Shown piece by piece: positions 7,988 to 15,033 of a DNA stretch of 64,000 bases. The position numbers and the translations under genes are program-made. Source of the stretch: Candidatus Campylobacter infans. Lineage in GTDB: Bacteria; Campylobacterota; Campylobacteria; Campylobacterales; Campylobacteraceae. The stretch is from NCBI GenBank assembly GCA_009827235.1, contig SPMW01000005.1, forward strand, positions 1 to 64,000, given 5' to 3'. Under the pieces are notes generated by a model. That model made no database searches and had not been told where the DNA came from. It was given only the letters and a program-made list of their open reading frames with translations. The stretch's first letter is position 1, and the number at the start of each line of letters is the position of its first letter.

Positions 7988-7993
7988 ATTATA
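7988..7993 (-). promoter_or_regulatory. -10 box for the PgbA-domain gene and glcD
   Basis: Reverse strand reads TAAGCTATAATCGGC, 25 bases before the start codon at 7963. Probably drives the two-gene unit with glcD. Confidence 0.5.
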
Positions 7994-8059
7994 GCTTAAA
8001 AGCCTTGAATTTTGCCGATTTTAGGCGATATTTTGGAGCAAATTTTAAAAAGGGTAAAA

Positions 8060-9109
8060 ATGAAAGATATAAATTTAGCCAATAAAATTATAGGCAAAAA
8101 TTCGCGCACATTCATAGTAGCTGAGCTTTCAGCTAATCACAATGGCGATATCAACCGCGCAAAAGAAATTATTAAAGAATTAGCAAAAACAAGCACAGAT
8201 GCGATTAAACTACAAACATACACCCCAGATACTATCACGCTAAATAGCAAAAATGATGAGTTTATGCTCAAAAGCGGGCTTTGGGCTGGGCAAAGCTTAT
8301 ATGAATTATACCAAAAGGCCTATACGCCGTGGTCGTGGCAGGCCGAGCTTAAAGATTATGCAAATTCTTTGGGGCTTATTTGTTTTAGTTCGCCTTTTGA
8401 TTTAAGCTCGGTGGAGTTTTTAAGCTCGCTTGATATGCCAGCTTATAAAATCGCAAGTTTTGAGATTAACGACATAGGGCTTATTAGATCTTGTGCGCTT
8501 AGTAAAAAGCCCATTATCATCTCAACAGGCATAGCAACTCTAAGCGATATCGAACTAGCCATAAAAACTTGTAAAGATGCTGGCAACGATGATATGATCT
8601 TGCTAAAATGCACTTCTGCTTATCCTAGCCCATATGATGATATGAATTTGCGCTCCATTCAAAGCTTGGAGCAAATTTTTGATTGTGTGGTGGGGCTTTC
8701 AGATCATAGTTTAGGCTCTGAGGTTGCTCTTGGCGCGGTTGCTCTTGGGGCAAAATTTATAGAAAAGCATGTAACCTTAAAAAGAAGCGATGGCGGCGAA
8801 GATAGCAAGTTTTCTATGGAAATTGCTGAGTTTGCCCAAATGGTAGAGCAAATTAGAAATTTAGAAGCAGCCCTTGGCGCGCCAAAATACGATTTAACGC
8901 CAGCACAATGCCTTGCTAGGGCGCATTCTCGCTCGCTTTATATCTGTAAAGATATGAAAAAAGGCGAAATTTTCAGCGCACAAAATTTGCGCTCAGTGCG
9001 ACCAAATAACGGCTTACACACAAAATTTTATGATGAAATCCTTGGCAAAAAAGCAAGCAAGGATATAAAATTTGCCACGCCACTTTCTTGGGATTTGGTT
9101 GAGTTGTAA
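8060..9109 (+). CDS. pseI: Pseudaminic acid synthase PseI
   Basis: 349 residues from the ATG at 8060, which follows AAAAAGGGTAAAA; the longer open frame from 8012 has no ribosome site. It is a NeuB-family enzyme that condenses phosphoenolpyruvate with 2,4-diacetamido-2,4,6-trideoxy-altrose to make pseudaminic acid, the flagellin O-glycan of Campylobacter. Seen motifs: FIVAELSANHNGD at the N-terminus, DAIKLQTYTPDT, CFSSPFD, YKIASFE, ISTGIA, LKCTSAYPSP, GLSDHSLG, GAKFIEKHVTL, and the SAF antifreeze-like domain (ARSHSRSLYICKDMKKGE, VRPNNGLHTKFY). The wording QTYTPDT and GGEDSKFS favours PseI over sialic (NeuB) or legionaminic (LegI) synthases. No other pse gene lies in the window, so it is separated from the main glycosylation locus. 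Confidence 0.9.
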   Translation: MKDINLANKIIGKNSRTFIVAELSANHNGDINRAKEIIKELAKTSTDAIKLQTYTPDTITLNSKNDEFMLKSGLWAGQSLYELYQKAYTPWSWQAELKDYANSLGLICFSSPFDLSSVEFLSSLDMPAYKIASFEINDIGLIRSCALSKKPIIISTGIATLSDIELAIKTCKDAGNDDMILLKCTSAYPSPYDDMNLRSIQSLEQIFDCVVGLSDHSLGSEVALGAVALGAKFIEKHVTLKRSDGGEDSKFSMEIAEFAQMVEQIRNLEAALGAPKYDLTPAQCLARAHSRSLYICKDMKKGEIFSAQNLRSVRPNNGLHTKFYDEILGKKASKDIKFATPLSWDLVEL

Positions 9110-9482
9110 AATTTCTTTTTTAATGCGGGCAAATTTTAAAATTTAAGATTTTTTTTGGTTTAGGTAAATTTTAAAATTTCTTTTTTAATGCGGGTAAATT
9201 TTAAAATTTGCTTAGTTTTTAATTTTTTTTTTTTTTTGAATTTTGCTGAGTTTTTAAAATTTCTTTTTTTGTGGATTAGCCCCGTGCGGGGCTAACAATA
9301 CTAAATTCAGGCGATAAATTTAAAATTTGCTTTTAAAATTTACTTTTTAAATTTTGCTGAGTTTTTAAAATTTATTTTTTAATTGTGCTTTTTTATAATT
9401 TAGCCAAATTTTAAAATTTCTTTTTTAATGCGGGCAAATTTAAAATTTTACAATTTTAAAATTTCATAGCGTTTATAAGCAG
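9108..9482. repeat. Repeat-filled 373-bp intergenic region between pseI and priA
   Basis: No gene here. A 37-bp unit (AAAATTTCTTTTTTAATGCG, then GGC/T and AAATTTTAAAATTT) occurs at 9108-9144, 9173-9209 and, with a 2-base deletion, 9413-9447. A second unit of 32 bp beginning AATTTTGCTGAGTTTTTAAA occurs at 9239-9270 and 9350-9381. Between them are a T15 run at 9223-9237 and an 8-bp GC-rich hairpin at 9276-9295. All repeats are in the same orientation. The convergent genes on each side both end here, so this may include transcript ends; the repeat arrangement itself is unexplained. Confidence 0.75.
9276..9295. other. GC-rich hairpin in the pseI-priA gap
   Basis: TTAGCCCC, loop GTGC, GGGGCTAA: perfect 8-bp stem with a 4-base loop, the only GC-rich element of the gap. 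It is preceded on the plus strand by T7 but not followed by a U-tract on either strand, so it is not a canonical terminator for pseI or priA. Confidence 0.5.
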
Positions 9483-11411
9483 CTAGCTAAAAGAAAAAGG
9501 ATCAATATCGGGCCAAGCGCCGTTATTTTGGGCTATTTGGCAGGCTTTGATGAGCGGGGCGGGATTTTGAGCGCGAAGTAAAATATAATTGCGGTGCATG
9601 TTGGCAATTTGCTCTATTGCCGCCTTGCCATAGCCGATAATTTCTAAATCCGCGATATTTTGAAACTCCAAAACTAGCTTATTTTGTAAGTTTTCGTTTT
9701 TGCTTTGATTATCTGTGGAGATTATGATTCTTGCTAAGCGCGAAAATGGCGGATATAGCGGATTTCTTTGGGCTAGTTCATCTTTTAAAAACTCTTCAAA
9801 ATCGTTTAAATAAGGATAAAAAAAGCTTGAAAATTTGCTTTGGATTATAATTTTGCCCTCGCTAGCACGCCCTGCGCGCCCTGCAATTTGTAAAGCAAGC
9901 GCTAAGGTTTTTTCGCGCGCTCTAAAATCGCAATAAAATAAATGCTCATCAAGCCCCATAATAACGGCTAAGGCGACATTATGATAATCATGGCCCTTAC
10001 TTAGCATTTGCGTGCCTACTAAAATATCTATTTTTTGATCGTTGAAATTTTTTAGCAAGCTTTCTAGCTTTTTAGCCGTTGTGATCTCATCTCTATCAAA
10101 CTTTGCTATTACGGCATTTGGCAGGGTTTTTTCTAGCATTAGTTTTAGTTCGCTCGTGCCTATTTTGCTAGCTTCTAGTAAATTATTGCCACATTTTTCG
10201 CAAGCTTGGGGAATAGGGCACATAAAGCCACAATAATGGCATTTGAGGGCATTTTGCTTTTTGTGAAGGCTTAAAGCCACCGAGCAAAACGGACAAATAA
10301 AACTCTGCCCGCATTCTTGGCATTTTAAGAGTTTAAAATTTGCCCTAGTTGGCAAGAAAACCACGGCTTGCTTTTTTTGCTCTAAAATTTCTTGTAAATG
10401 CGAAATAATCATCTTTGAAAGCCCAAGATTGCTTGGATCAAACAAAAAGCTTTTTTGCGAATTAAAATAAGTGCCTTTTAGGCGAAAATGCTCATATTTA
10501 TGGTAGCTTGTAGCAGATGGCGTGGCTGAGCCAAGGATTAATTTGGGTTTTAAAAAATCTGTTTTTTGCTTTGTCGCGCACAAAAATACAGCCAAATCTC
10601 TGGTATTATAAGCTGGCGTAACCGAGCTTTTATAGCTTTGGTCGTGTTCTTCATCTACTACAATTAGCCCAAGATCGCTAAAAGGCAAAAACAAGGCCGA
10701 GCGCGCACCGCTAATTAAACGCACCTTGCCACTTATAAAATCAGCCAAAAGTTTGCGCTTTTTAGCCGGGGTGATTTTGCTATGCCATACGCCAACACTA
10801 TCGCCAAAATACCGCTCCAAGCGTTTTTGCATTTGTGGGGTTAGGGCGATTTCTGGCATTAAAAGCAAGGCTTGATGGCCGTTTTTTAAAGTGTTTGCTA
10901 TTGCGCTGATGTAAATTTCGCTCTTGCCACTTCCTGTATCGCCAAAAATCAAGCTAATATCGCGTTTTTGGCAAAACTCATAAGCTTGGCTTTGTAGCTG
11001 GCTAAGTTTTGGTAAGGTGATATTTTTATTTAAAATTTCAAGCTCTGGCGCGTTTTGGCAAATTAGTTGATTTTGGCTCTTTATTGCGTTTTGATTTTCT
11101 TGGCTCTTTATTGTGTTTTGGCTTTGTTGCATAGGCTCAAATAACGCACTAGCAAGCCCTAGCGAGCAAGTATAATAACTAGCTATAAATAGTAAAAGTC
11201 TTTGCTGGATTGGCGTAAGAAAGCTTGGCAAGATTTCTAGGATTTGTTCTGTTTTAAAGCTTGGTTTTGTTACTTCACGCAAAATAAAGCCTAAGCTTTC
11301 TTTATTTCTTAGGCTTATTTTTACAGCATTAAAATTTGGGATTTGCGCGCTGCTGTGGTAGGTGAGTGGGGCTAGATTTTTGCCATTTATAATAACTTCG
11401 TAATAATACAT
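9483..11411 (-). CDS. priA: Primosomal replication helicase PriA (N')
   Basis: 642 residues (E. coli PriA has 732; shortened in the N-terminal half). It is the 3'-to-5' superfamily 2 helicase that restarts stalled forks by loading the replicative helicase. Seen: N-terminal 3'-end-binding domain (about 1-100), Walker A GDTGSGKS (157-164), DEEHD box, GSATPS motif III, the paired zinc-binding cluster CxxC repeats (CQECGQSFICPFC, CHYCG, CEKCG), and helicase motifs V/VI (GTQMLSKGHDYHNV, QIAGRAGRA). The linker at about 98-116 contains a duplicated segment (TIKSQ / AIKSQ) made by two 20-bp direct repeats at 11074 and 11101. It precedes no same-strand gene closely; the pseudopilin gene lies upstream by 40 bases. 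Confidence 0.95.
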   Translation of the reverse strand: MYYYEVIINGKNLAPLTYHSSAQIPNFNAVKISLRNKESLGFILREVTKPSFKTEQILEILPSFLTPIQQRLLLFIASYYTCSLGLASALFEPMQQSQNTIKSQENQNAIKSQNQLICQNAPELEILNKNITLPKLSQLQSQAYEFCQKRDISLIFGDTGSGKSEIYISAIANTLKNGHQALLLMPEIALTPQMQKRLERYFGDSVGVWHSKITPAKKRKLLADFISGKVRLISGARSALFLPFSDLGLIVVDEEHDQSYKSSVTPAYNTRDLAVFLCATKQKTDFLKPKLILGSATPSATSYHKYEHFRLKGTYFNSQKSFLFDPSNLGLSKMIISHLQEILEQKKQAVVFLPTRANFKLLKCQECGQSFICPFCSVALSLHKKQNALKCHYCGFMCPIPQACEKCGNNLLEASKIGTSELKLMLEKTLPNAVIAKFDRDEITTAKKLESLLKNFNDQKIDILVGTQMLSKGHDYHNVALAVIMGLDEHLFYCDFRAREKTLALALQIAGRAGRASEGKIIIQSKFSSFFYPYLNDFEEFLKDELAQRNPLYPPFSRLARIIISTDNQSKNENLQNKLVLEFQNIADLEIIGYGKAAIEQIANMHRNYILLRAQNPAPLIKACQIAQNNGAWPDIDPFSFS

Positions 11412-11450
11412 AAAAAAGCGTTGGTGCTAGCATTTGCTAGCACTCGGGGT

Positions 11451-11897
11451 TTAGTATAAGTTTGTGGTGCATTTGCCACTTTTTGGATTTTTTTTGTCAG
11501 CATCACTTGTGGCACCTTCGCATTTAAAAGAGCCATCACTATCACTATAAGTAAATTTCACTTGTTCTTTATTTGTGTTTATTGTGTATGTACCATCAGT
11601 ATCTTTTTTCCAGCCATAGCTATTGTCATCTTTTCTTTCTTCAATTCTTGTGCTAAGAATTCCACCAAAGCAACAAGCGCCATCTTCAAGGTTAGTAGGA
11701 TATCCTTGCGTTCCGCTTAAAATCATTTCATTTCTTTTTAATTGTATGCCTGAGCGCACGGCTGCGATTTGTGATTTTGCCTTAGCTATTTCAGCATCAT
11801 CTCTTGTAACTATCAGCTTAGGTATGGCAACAGTGGCTAAAATACCTAAAATAACAATAACAAAAACTAATTCTATTAGCGTAAATGCCTTTTTCAT
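11451..11897 (-). CDS. Type II secretion/competence-type pseudopilin (GspG-like)
   Basis: 148 residues with a class III prepilin leader: MKKA, then FTLIELVFVIVILGILATVA, so prepilin peptidase would cut after Ala4 rather than the usual Gly. The conserved Glu5 of the mature protein is present, followed by a hydrophobic helix of about 20 residues and a globular head that contains CC, C and C (FGAC-type cluster DGACCFGG, FKCEG, GKCTTNLY) likely to form disulphides. Campylobacter uses such proteins in the cts natural-transformation system (CtsG is similar), but no other cts gene is in the window, so the exact assignment is open. The upstream 85-codon ORF ends two bases before this start, so they are co-transcribed. 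Confidence 0.82.
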   Translation of the reverse strand: MKKAFTLIELVFVIVILGILATVAIPKLIVTRDDAEIAKAKSQIAAVRSGIQLKRNEMILSGTQGYPTNLEDGACCFGGILSTRIEERKDDNSYGWKKDTDGTYTINTNKEQVKFTYSDSDGSFKCEGATSDADKKNPKSGKCTTNLY

Positions 11898-11899
11898 CT

Positions 11900-12157
11900 T
11901 TACTCCTTATATTTACCATCTAATGACTGAGCAATAGAGCCTATATTGCCCAAAAGTGAGTTTATGCGCGTTTCTTGCTCATAATATTCATGGCATTTTT
12001 GCATAAAAGCATGCAATAAATCCTTTACCTCAAATTGCTTTTTGCCATCTAATAATCGCTCTAAATCACGCTCAAACGCCTCAGCAAAGCTATCATCTAG
12101 TTTAACTGTGTAGTCTTTATTAGCTTTAGCTGTTATGCTTAGGACTATTTCTGTCAT
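11900..12157 (-). CDS. Small conserved-type hypothetical protein (85 aa)
   Basis: I do not recognise a named family. The protein is mixed: a strand-rich N-terminus (TEIVLSITAKANKDYTVKL) and then helical DDSFAEAFERDLERLLDGKKQFEVKDLLHAFMQKCHEYYEQ with one Cys. No signal peptide or membrane segment. It lies two bases upstream of the pseudopilin gene and 19 bases downstream of the coiled-coil gene, all on the minus strand, so it is part of a priA-pseudopilin-ORF-coiled coil run. A link to the pseudopilin is suggested only by position. Confidence 0.65.
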   Translation of the reverse strand: MTEIVLSITAKANKDYTVKLDDSFAEAFERDLERLLDGKKQFEVKDLLHAFMQKCHEYYEQETRINSLLGNIGSIAQSLDGKYKE

Positions 12158-12176
12158 TGTATTATCCTAAAATGGC

Positions 12177-12410
12177 TTAGGCTTTTCCTAATACCGCTTC
12201 TACTTGTCTTAATAAATCATCGCTTTGTGTGTTGTGTTTGTTTAATTCTTCTTCAAGGCGAGTGATTTGAGCGCTTTTTGCCTCATTTTGAGCTTTTGCG
12301 CTAACTAATTCATTGCGTAAGGTTTCGTTATCTTCGCAGATTTCTTCATATTTTTGCATTAGTTCTTGGACTTTTGCGGCTAGATTATTTAATACTTTTT
12401 CGTCAAACAT
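12177..12410 (-). CDS. Short coiled-coil protein (77 aa, ZapB-like in form)
   Basis: Almost the whole protein is predicted coiled coil by its heptad pattern (VLNNLAAKVQELMQKYEEI, ETLRNELVSAKAQ, QITRLEEELNKH), with an acidic character and no membrane segment. In size and form it resembles ZapB-type cell-division proteins, but that likeness is not diagnostic. It is the first gene of the minus-strand run toward priA, with a TATG..TAGAAT -10-like box at 12449-12454 and the start at 12410. Confidence 0.65.
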   Translation of the reverse strand: MFDEKVLNNLAAKVQELMQKYEEICEDNETLRNELVSAKAQNEAKSAQITRLEEELNKHNTQSDDLLRQVEAVLGKA

Positions 12411-12516
12411 AAAAAGACCTTTATTTGTGAGATTGAAAATCGGCGCTTATTCTAGCATAAAATTTTGCTATTTTTACTGAAAATTTTTAAAATTAGCCAA
12501 TAAGTATTTTTTTGTG

Positions 12517-12522
12517 TATAAT
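12517..12522 (+). promoter_or_regulatory. Extended -10 box for the HIT gene
   Basis: TTTTTTTGTGTATAATTTGCG; the TATAAT ends 28 bases before the ATG at 12550, which is preceded by GAAGGAATTTAA. Confidence 0.6.
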
Positions 12523-12549
12523 TTGCGCTTTTAATTTGAAGGAATTTAA

Positions 12550-13062
12550 ATGAGTTTAAAGCATTTACACGCACCTTGGCGCAAGCAATATTTTACCGAT
12601 AAAAAGCAACATTGCGTATTTTGCGCTATGTCTAAAAGTTTTGATGATGCAAAAATGCAAGCAAAAAACGATGATGAAAATTTTATTTTATTTCGTGCTA
12701 AGCATTGCTTTGGGGTGATGAATCTTTACCCTTATGTGCTTGGGGAATTTATGGTTATACCTTATTTGCACACAGATAATATAGAAAATTTAGATGAAAA
12801 AATTTGGTTTGAGATGAGTTATTTTGTGCGTTTTGGCACTGGTATTTTAAAAAGCGCGCTAAATGCTGGTGGCGTAAATATCGGTATGAATCTAGGCGCA
12901 GCAGCTGGGGCTGGGATAGCTGAGCACATTCATTATCATTTAGTCCCGCGATATGCGCGCGATACAAATTTTATCACCACAATAGCAAGTTCGCGCGTCC
13001 ATGGCGCGCCATTTATGGATGAGTATTTAAAACTTAAAGATGCTTTTAATAGTGTAATTTAA
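12550..13062 (+). CDS. HIT-family nucleotide hydrolase (Ap4A phosphorylase/hydrolase type)
   Basis: 170 residues. The histidine-triad active site is HIHYHLVPR (third His in line with the catalytic nucleophile of the family), preceded by the nucleotide-contacting segment GVNIGMNLGAAAGAGIAEH. The N-terminus carries HCVFC and the central HCFGVMNLYPYVLGEFMVIPYLHTDNI typical of the Ap4A-hydrolase/phosphorylase branch of bacterial HIT proteins. It would cleave dinucleoside polyphosphates or nucleoside phosphoramidates in the cytosol. Own promoter at 12517. It converges with the aldolase-like gene, whose stop lies eight bases away. Confidence 0.87.
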   Translation: MSLKHLHAPWRKQYFTDKKQHCVFCAMSKSFDDAKMQAKNDDENFILFRAKHCFGVMNLYPYVLGEFMVIPYLHTDNIENLDEKIWFEMSYFVRFGTGILKSALNAGGVNIGMNLGAAAGAGIAEHIHYHLVPRYARDTNFITTIASSRVHGAPFMDEYLKLKDAFNSVI

Positions 13063-13070
13063 AATTTAGC

Positions 13071-13643
13071 TTAAAACATTTTTGCTAGGCTTAGTAATTT
13101 ACAACTATGCTCCATAATAGATACGATTTTTACTAATTCGTGTAAATCCCTGCTATAAACATAAATCCCCCTAGCGCGTACAAGCATTATATTTGTGTGT
13201 TTTTCTAGCATGTAGCGTGGTATTTCAGATGGAGCGCGCTCACCCCAATCCTCAAAACGCCCGCCATCATAAACAAAAATATTATCAATTAAAGTTTTCC
13301 CCAAATAATCTTGTGGTTCAAAATTTTTATGCTCCAAGCTATACGCACATAAATACGGCGGCACGCAAAAAGCGCAGTATTTCGCCTCTATAATGCTTTT
13401 AAAAATGCCAAAATGCACATCAGCATCGCTGCTAGCGTCTTTCCAGCGATAATCTTTTGAGCCACTAAGCAAAACAAAATCATCATCACTTAATCTATCA
13501 AAAACAGCCTGAGCGCGATTGATGATGAATTTATTATGCTCAATTTTCATAGAGATTGAACCGCTAAAAAGCCCAAAAAAGTTTTTTTTAAACATCGAAG
13601 CGCTTATGTTTTTTAGCTCGTTTTTGGCGTGTTGGAGATTCAT
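13071..13643 (-). CDS. Class II aldolase/adducin-family protein
   Basis: 190 residues. Family features: FSGSISMKI (the conserved N/S-x-S-x-R/K phosphate-binding turn), FIINRAQAVFDRLSDDDFVLL, and WKDASSDADVHFGIFKSI (where the conserved E/D and H of the family occur), followed by KHTNIMLVRARGIYVYSRDL, the C-terminal strand that usually carries further metal ligands. The expected second HxH metal pair is not evident, so catalytic activity as an aldolase or epimerase is uncertain. Own -10 box at 13673. Found near rsmH, divergently transcribed. The substrate is unknown. Confidence 0.72.
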   Translation of the reverse strand: MNLQHAKNELKNISASMFKKNFFGLFSGSISMKIEHNKFIINRAQAVFDRLSDDDFVLLSGSKDYRWKDASSDADVHFGIFKSIIEAKYCAFCVPPYLCAYSLEHKNFEPQDYLGKTLIDNIFVYDGGRFEDWGERAPSEIPRYMLEKHTNIMLVRARGIYVYSRDLHELVKIVSIMEHSCKLLSLAKMF

Positions 13644-13672
13644 TTTTGGCCTTAGAAAAAATTTAGCGTGCG

Positions 13673-13678
13673 ATTATA
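13673..13678 (-). promoter_or_regulatory. -10 box for the class II aldolase-like gene
   Basis: Reverse strand TTTTTGCTATAATCGCA; 30 bases upstream of the ATG at 13643, which has TAAGGCC in front. Confidence 0.55.
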
Positions 13679-13690
13679 GCAAAAATGTGC

Positions 13691-13696
13691 TATTAT
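13691..13696 (+). promoter_or_regulatory. -10-like box (TATTAT) immediately before rsmH
   Basis: ATGTGCTATTATTAGCGT precedes the ATG at 13703. The box ends only six bases from the start codon and there is no ribosome site between them, which would give a leaderless transcript if used. An upstream promoter is not excluded. Confidence 0.35.
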
Positions 13697-13702
13697 TAGC
13701 GT

Positions 13703-14701
13703 ATGAAGCCGTTGCATATTCCTGTTTTATTAGATGAGGTTCTTACAGCCTTTAATAGCGCAAATAACGAGTATTTAACAAAAGCCAAGATGAAAAGCGG
13801 GCAAATTAAAATTTCAAATACTCAAAATTTACAAAAAATCCCAGCTTTTATTGATTGTACGCTAGGATATGGCGGGCATTCTAGCGCGATTTTAGAGCGT
13901 TTTAAAGGCGCAAAGCTAATAGCTTGTGATCAAGATGAAAATGCTTATAATCACGCTTTAATAAAATTTAGCCAAGAGCTTGCTAGCGGGCAAATGAGCG
14001 TGTATAATTGTAATTTTAGCGATATTTTTAAGCATATTGATTTAGAAAAGTTTGAGATTAAGGGCGTTTTAGCCGATATTGGCATTAGCTCGCCACAAAT
14101 TGATATAAATGAGCGCGGTTTTAGCCTAAACTCACAAAATTTAGATATGCGAATGAGCGCAAAAAATCCACTAAATGCGCAAATTATTTTAAACGAATAC
14201 CCAAAAAACGAGCTTTGCCGTGTGTTAAAAGATTATGGGCAATTACCAAATGCTAGCTTTTTGGCTGATAAAATTATTAGCGCAAGGGCAAAACAGCGCA
14301 TTATCTCAGCCCAAGATCTTAGCGATATTATCGGCTCTGCCAAGCTTCGTGGGCGCGATATTAGCCTTATGCGCCTTGTGATGCAAGCATTAAGGATTGA
14401 GGTAAATGATGAACTTTTTGTGCTTAGAGAGCTTTTGGATAATTTAGAGAGATTAAAGCCATCAAAATGCGTGGTGTGCGTGATTTGCTTTCATTCGCTT
14501 GAAGATAAGATTGTAAAAGAGCGTTTTAAAATTTGGAGCAAAAATTGTATTTGTAATGAGCGCGCTTTGCGCTGTCAATGCGGTAATAACCACGCATTAG
14601 GACAAATTTTAAATAAAAAGCCTATTGTTTCAAGCCCTGCGCAAATAAAAGCAAACCCCAGGGCAAGTTGTGCTAAAATGCGCGTTTTTGAGTTTAATTA
14701 A
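13703..14701 (+). CDS. rsmH: 16S rRNA m4C1402 methyltransferase RsmH (MraW)
   Basis: 332 residues. It methylates N4 of C1402 in the 16S decoding centre using SAM. Seen: HIPVLLDEVL at the N-terminus, SAM loop DCTLGYGGHS (51-60), ACDQDENA, the signature ADIGISSPQIDINERGFSL and LDMRMS, HSLEDKIVKERF near the C-terminus, with CICNERALRCQC. About 25 extra residues (20-46) separate the N-terminal motif from the SAM loop compared with most RsmH. There is no clear ribosome site, and a -10-like box sits just upstream. Followed by an FtsL-like gene, the classic order at the start of division and cell wall clusters, but no further dcw genes follow here. Confidence 0.93.
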   Translation: MKPLHIPVLLDEVLTAFNSANNEYLTKAKMKSGQIKISNTQNLQKIPAFIDCTLGYGGHSSAILERFKGAKLIACDQDENAYNHALIKFSQELASGQMSVYNCNFSDIFKHIDLEKFEIKGVLADIGISSPQIDINERGFSLNSQNLDMRMSAKNPLNAQIILNEYPKNELCRVLKDYGQLPNASFLADKIISARAKQRIISAQDLSDIIGSAKLRGRDISLMRLVMQALRIEVNDELFVLRELLDNLERLKPSKCVVCVICFHSLEDKIVKERFKIWSKNCICNERALRCQCGNNHALGQILNKKPIVSSPAQIKANPRASCAKMRVFEFN

Positions 14702-14709
14702 GGCAAAAA

Positions 14710-14970
14710 ATGAAAAAAGAAAAGCCTACAAAAAAGCAAAAAGCACAAAATTTAAGCCTTAGATCCTTATTGATTGCTTATGCGATGGTGGCTTTGGTGC
14801 TTGTTTTAGCCTTGCCAAAAATACAATTAAGCAATGAAATTTACTACACAAGCCGCGAAATATCCACGCTTAGAGAGCAATTAAATGTGCTTAAAGAAGA
14901 AAATCGCGCCCTAAAAAACAAATTAGAACAAATTAGATATAAAAATCAAATAATTGATAATATGAATTAG
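14710..14970 (+). CDS. FtsL-like single-pass division protein
   Basis: 86 residues: a basic N-terminus (KKEKPTKKQKAQ), one membrane segment (about 20-40, LLIAYAMVALVLVLALP) and a periplasmic coiled coil (REISTLREQLNVLKEENRALKNKLEQI). This is the architecture of FtsL, which with FtsB recruits and activates the FtsWI septal synthase. It lies eight bases after rsmH with an AAGG site, the position of ftsL in dcw clusters. FtsL sequences are too divergent for identification by sequence alone; position and topology carry the call. Confidence 0.7.
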   Translation: MKKEKPTKKQKAQNLSLRSLLIAYAMVALVLVLALPKIQLSNEIYYTSREISTLREQLNVLKEENRALKNKLEQIRYKNQIIDNMN

Positions 14971-15013
14971 CGCAGGTTAAAATTTAGCCTTAATGCGCTA
15001 AATTTTAAAATTT
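14967..15013 (+). terminator. Terminator after the FtsL-like gene
   Basis: TTAGCGCA (overlapping the stop codon) pairs with TGCGCTAA at 14994-15001 over a 19-base loop, followed by ATTTTAAAATTTTTATT. Separates the plus-strand pair from the convergent chemoreceptor gene. Confidence 0.5.
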
Positions 15014-15033
15014 TTATTGCTCATATTCTTATT

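Noticed and set aside
8012..8059. N-terminal extension of PseI
   Set aside because: No ribosome site, while AAAAAGGG before the ATG at 8060 gives the family-standard start.
9276..9295. Intrinsic terminator for pseI or priA
   Set aside because: No U-tract after the stem on either strand; kept only as a hairpin of unknown role.
9108..9447. CRISPR array
   Set aside because: Only three copies of a low-complexity AT-rich unit with unequal spacing, no unique spacers and no cas genes.
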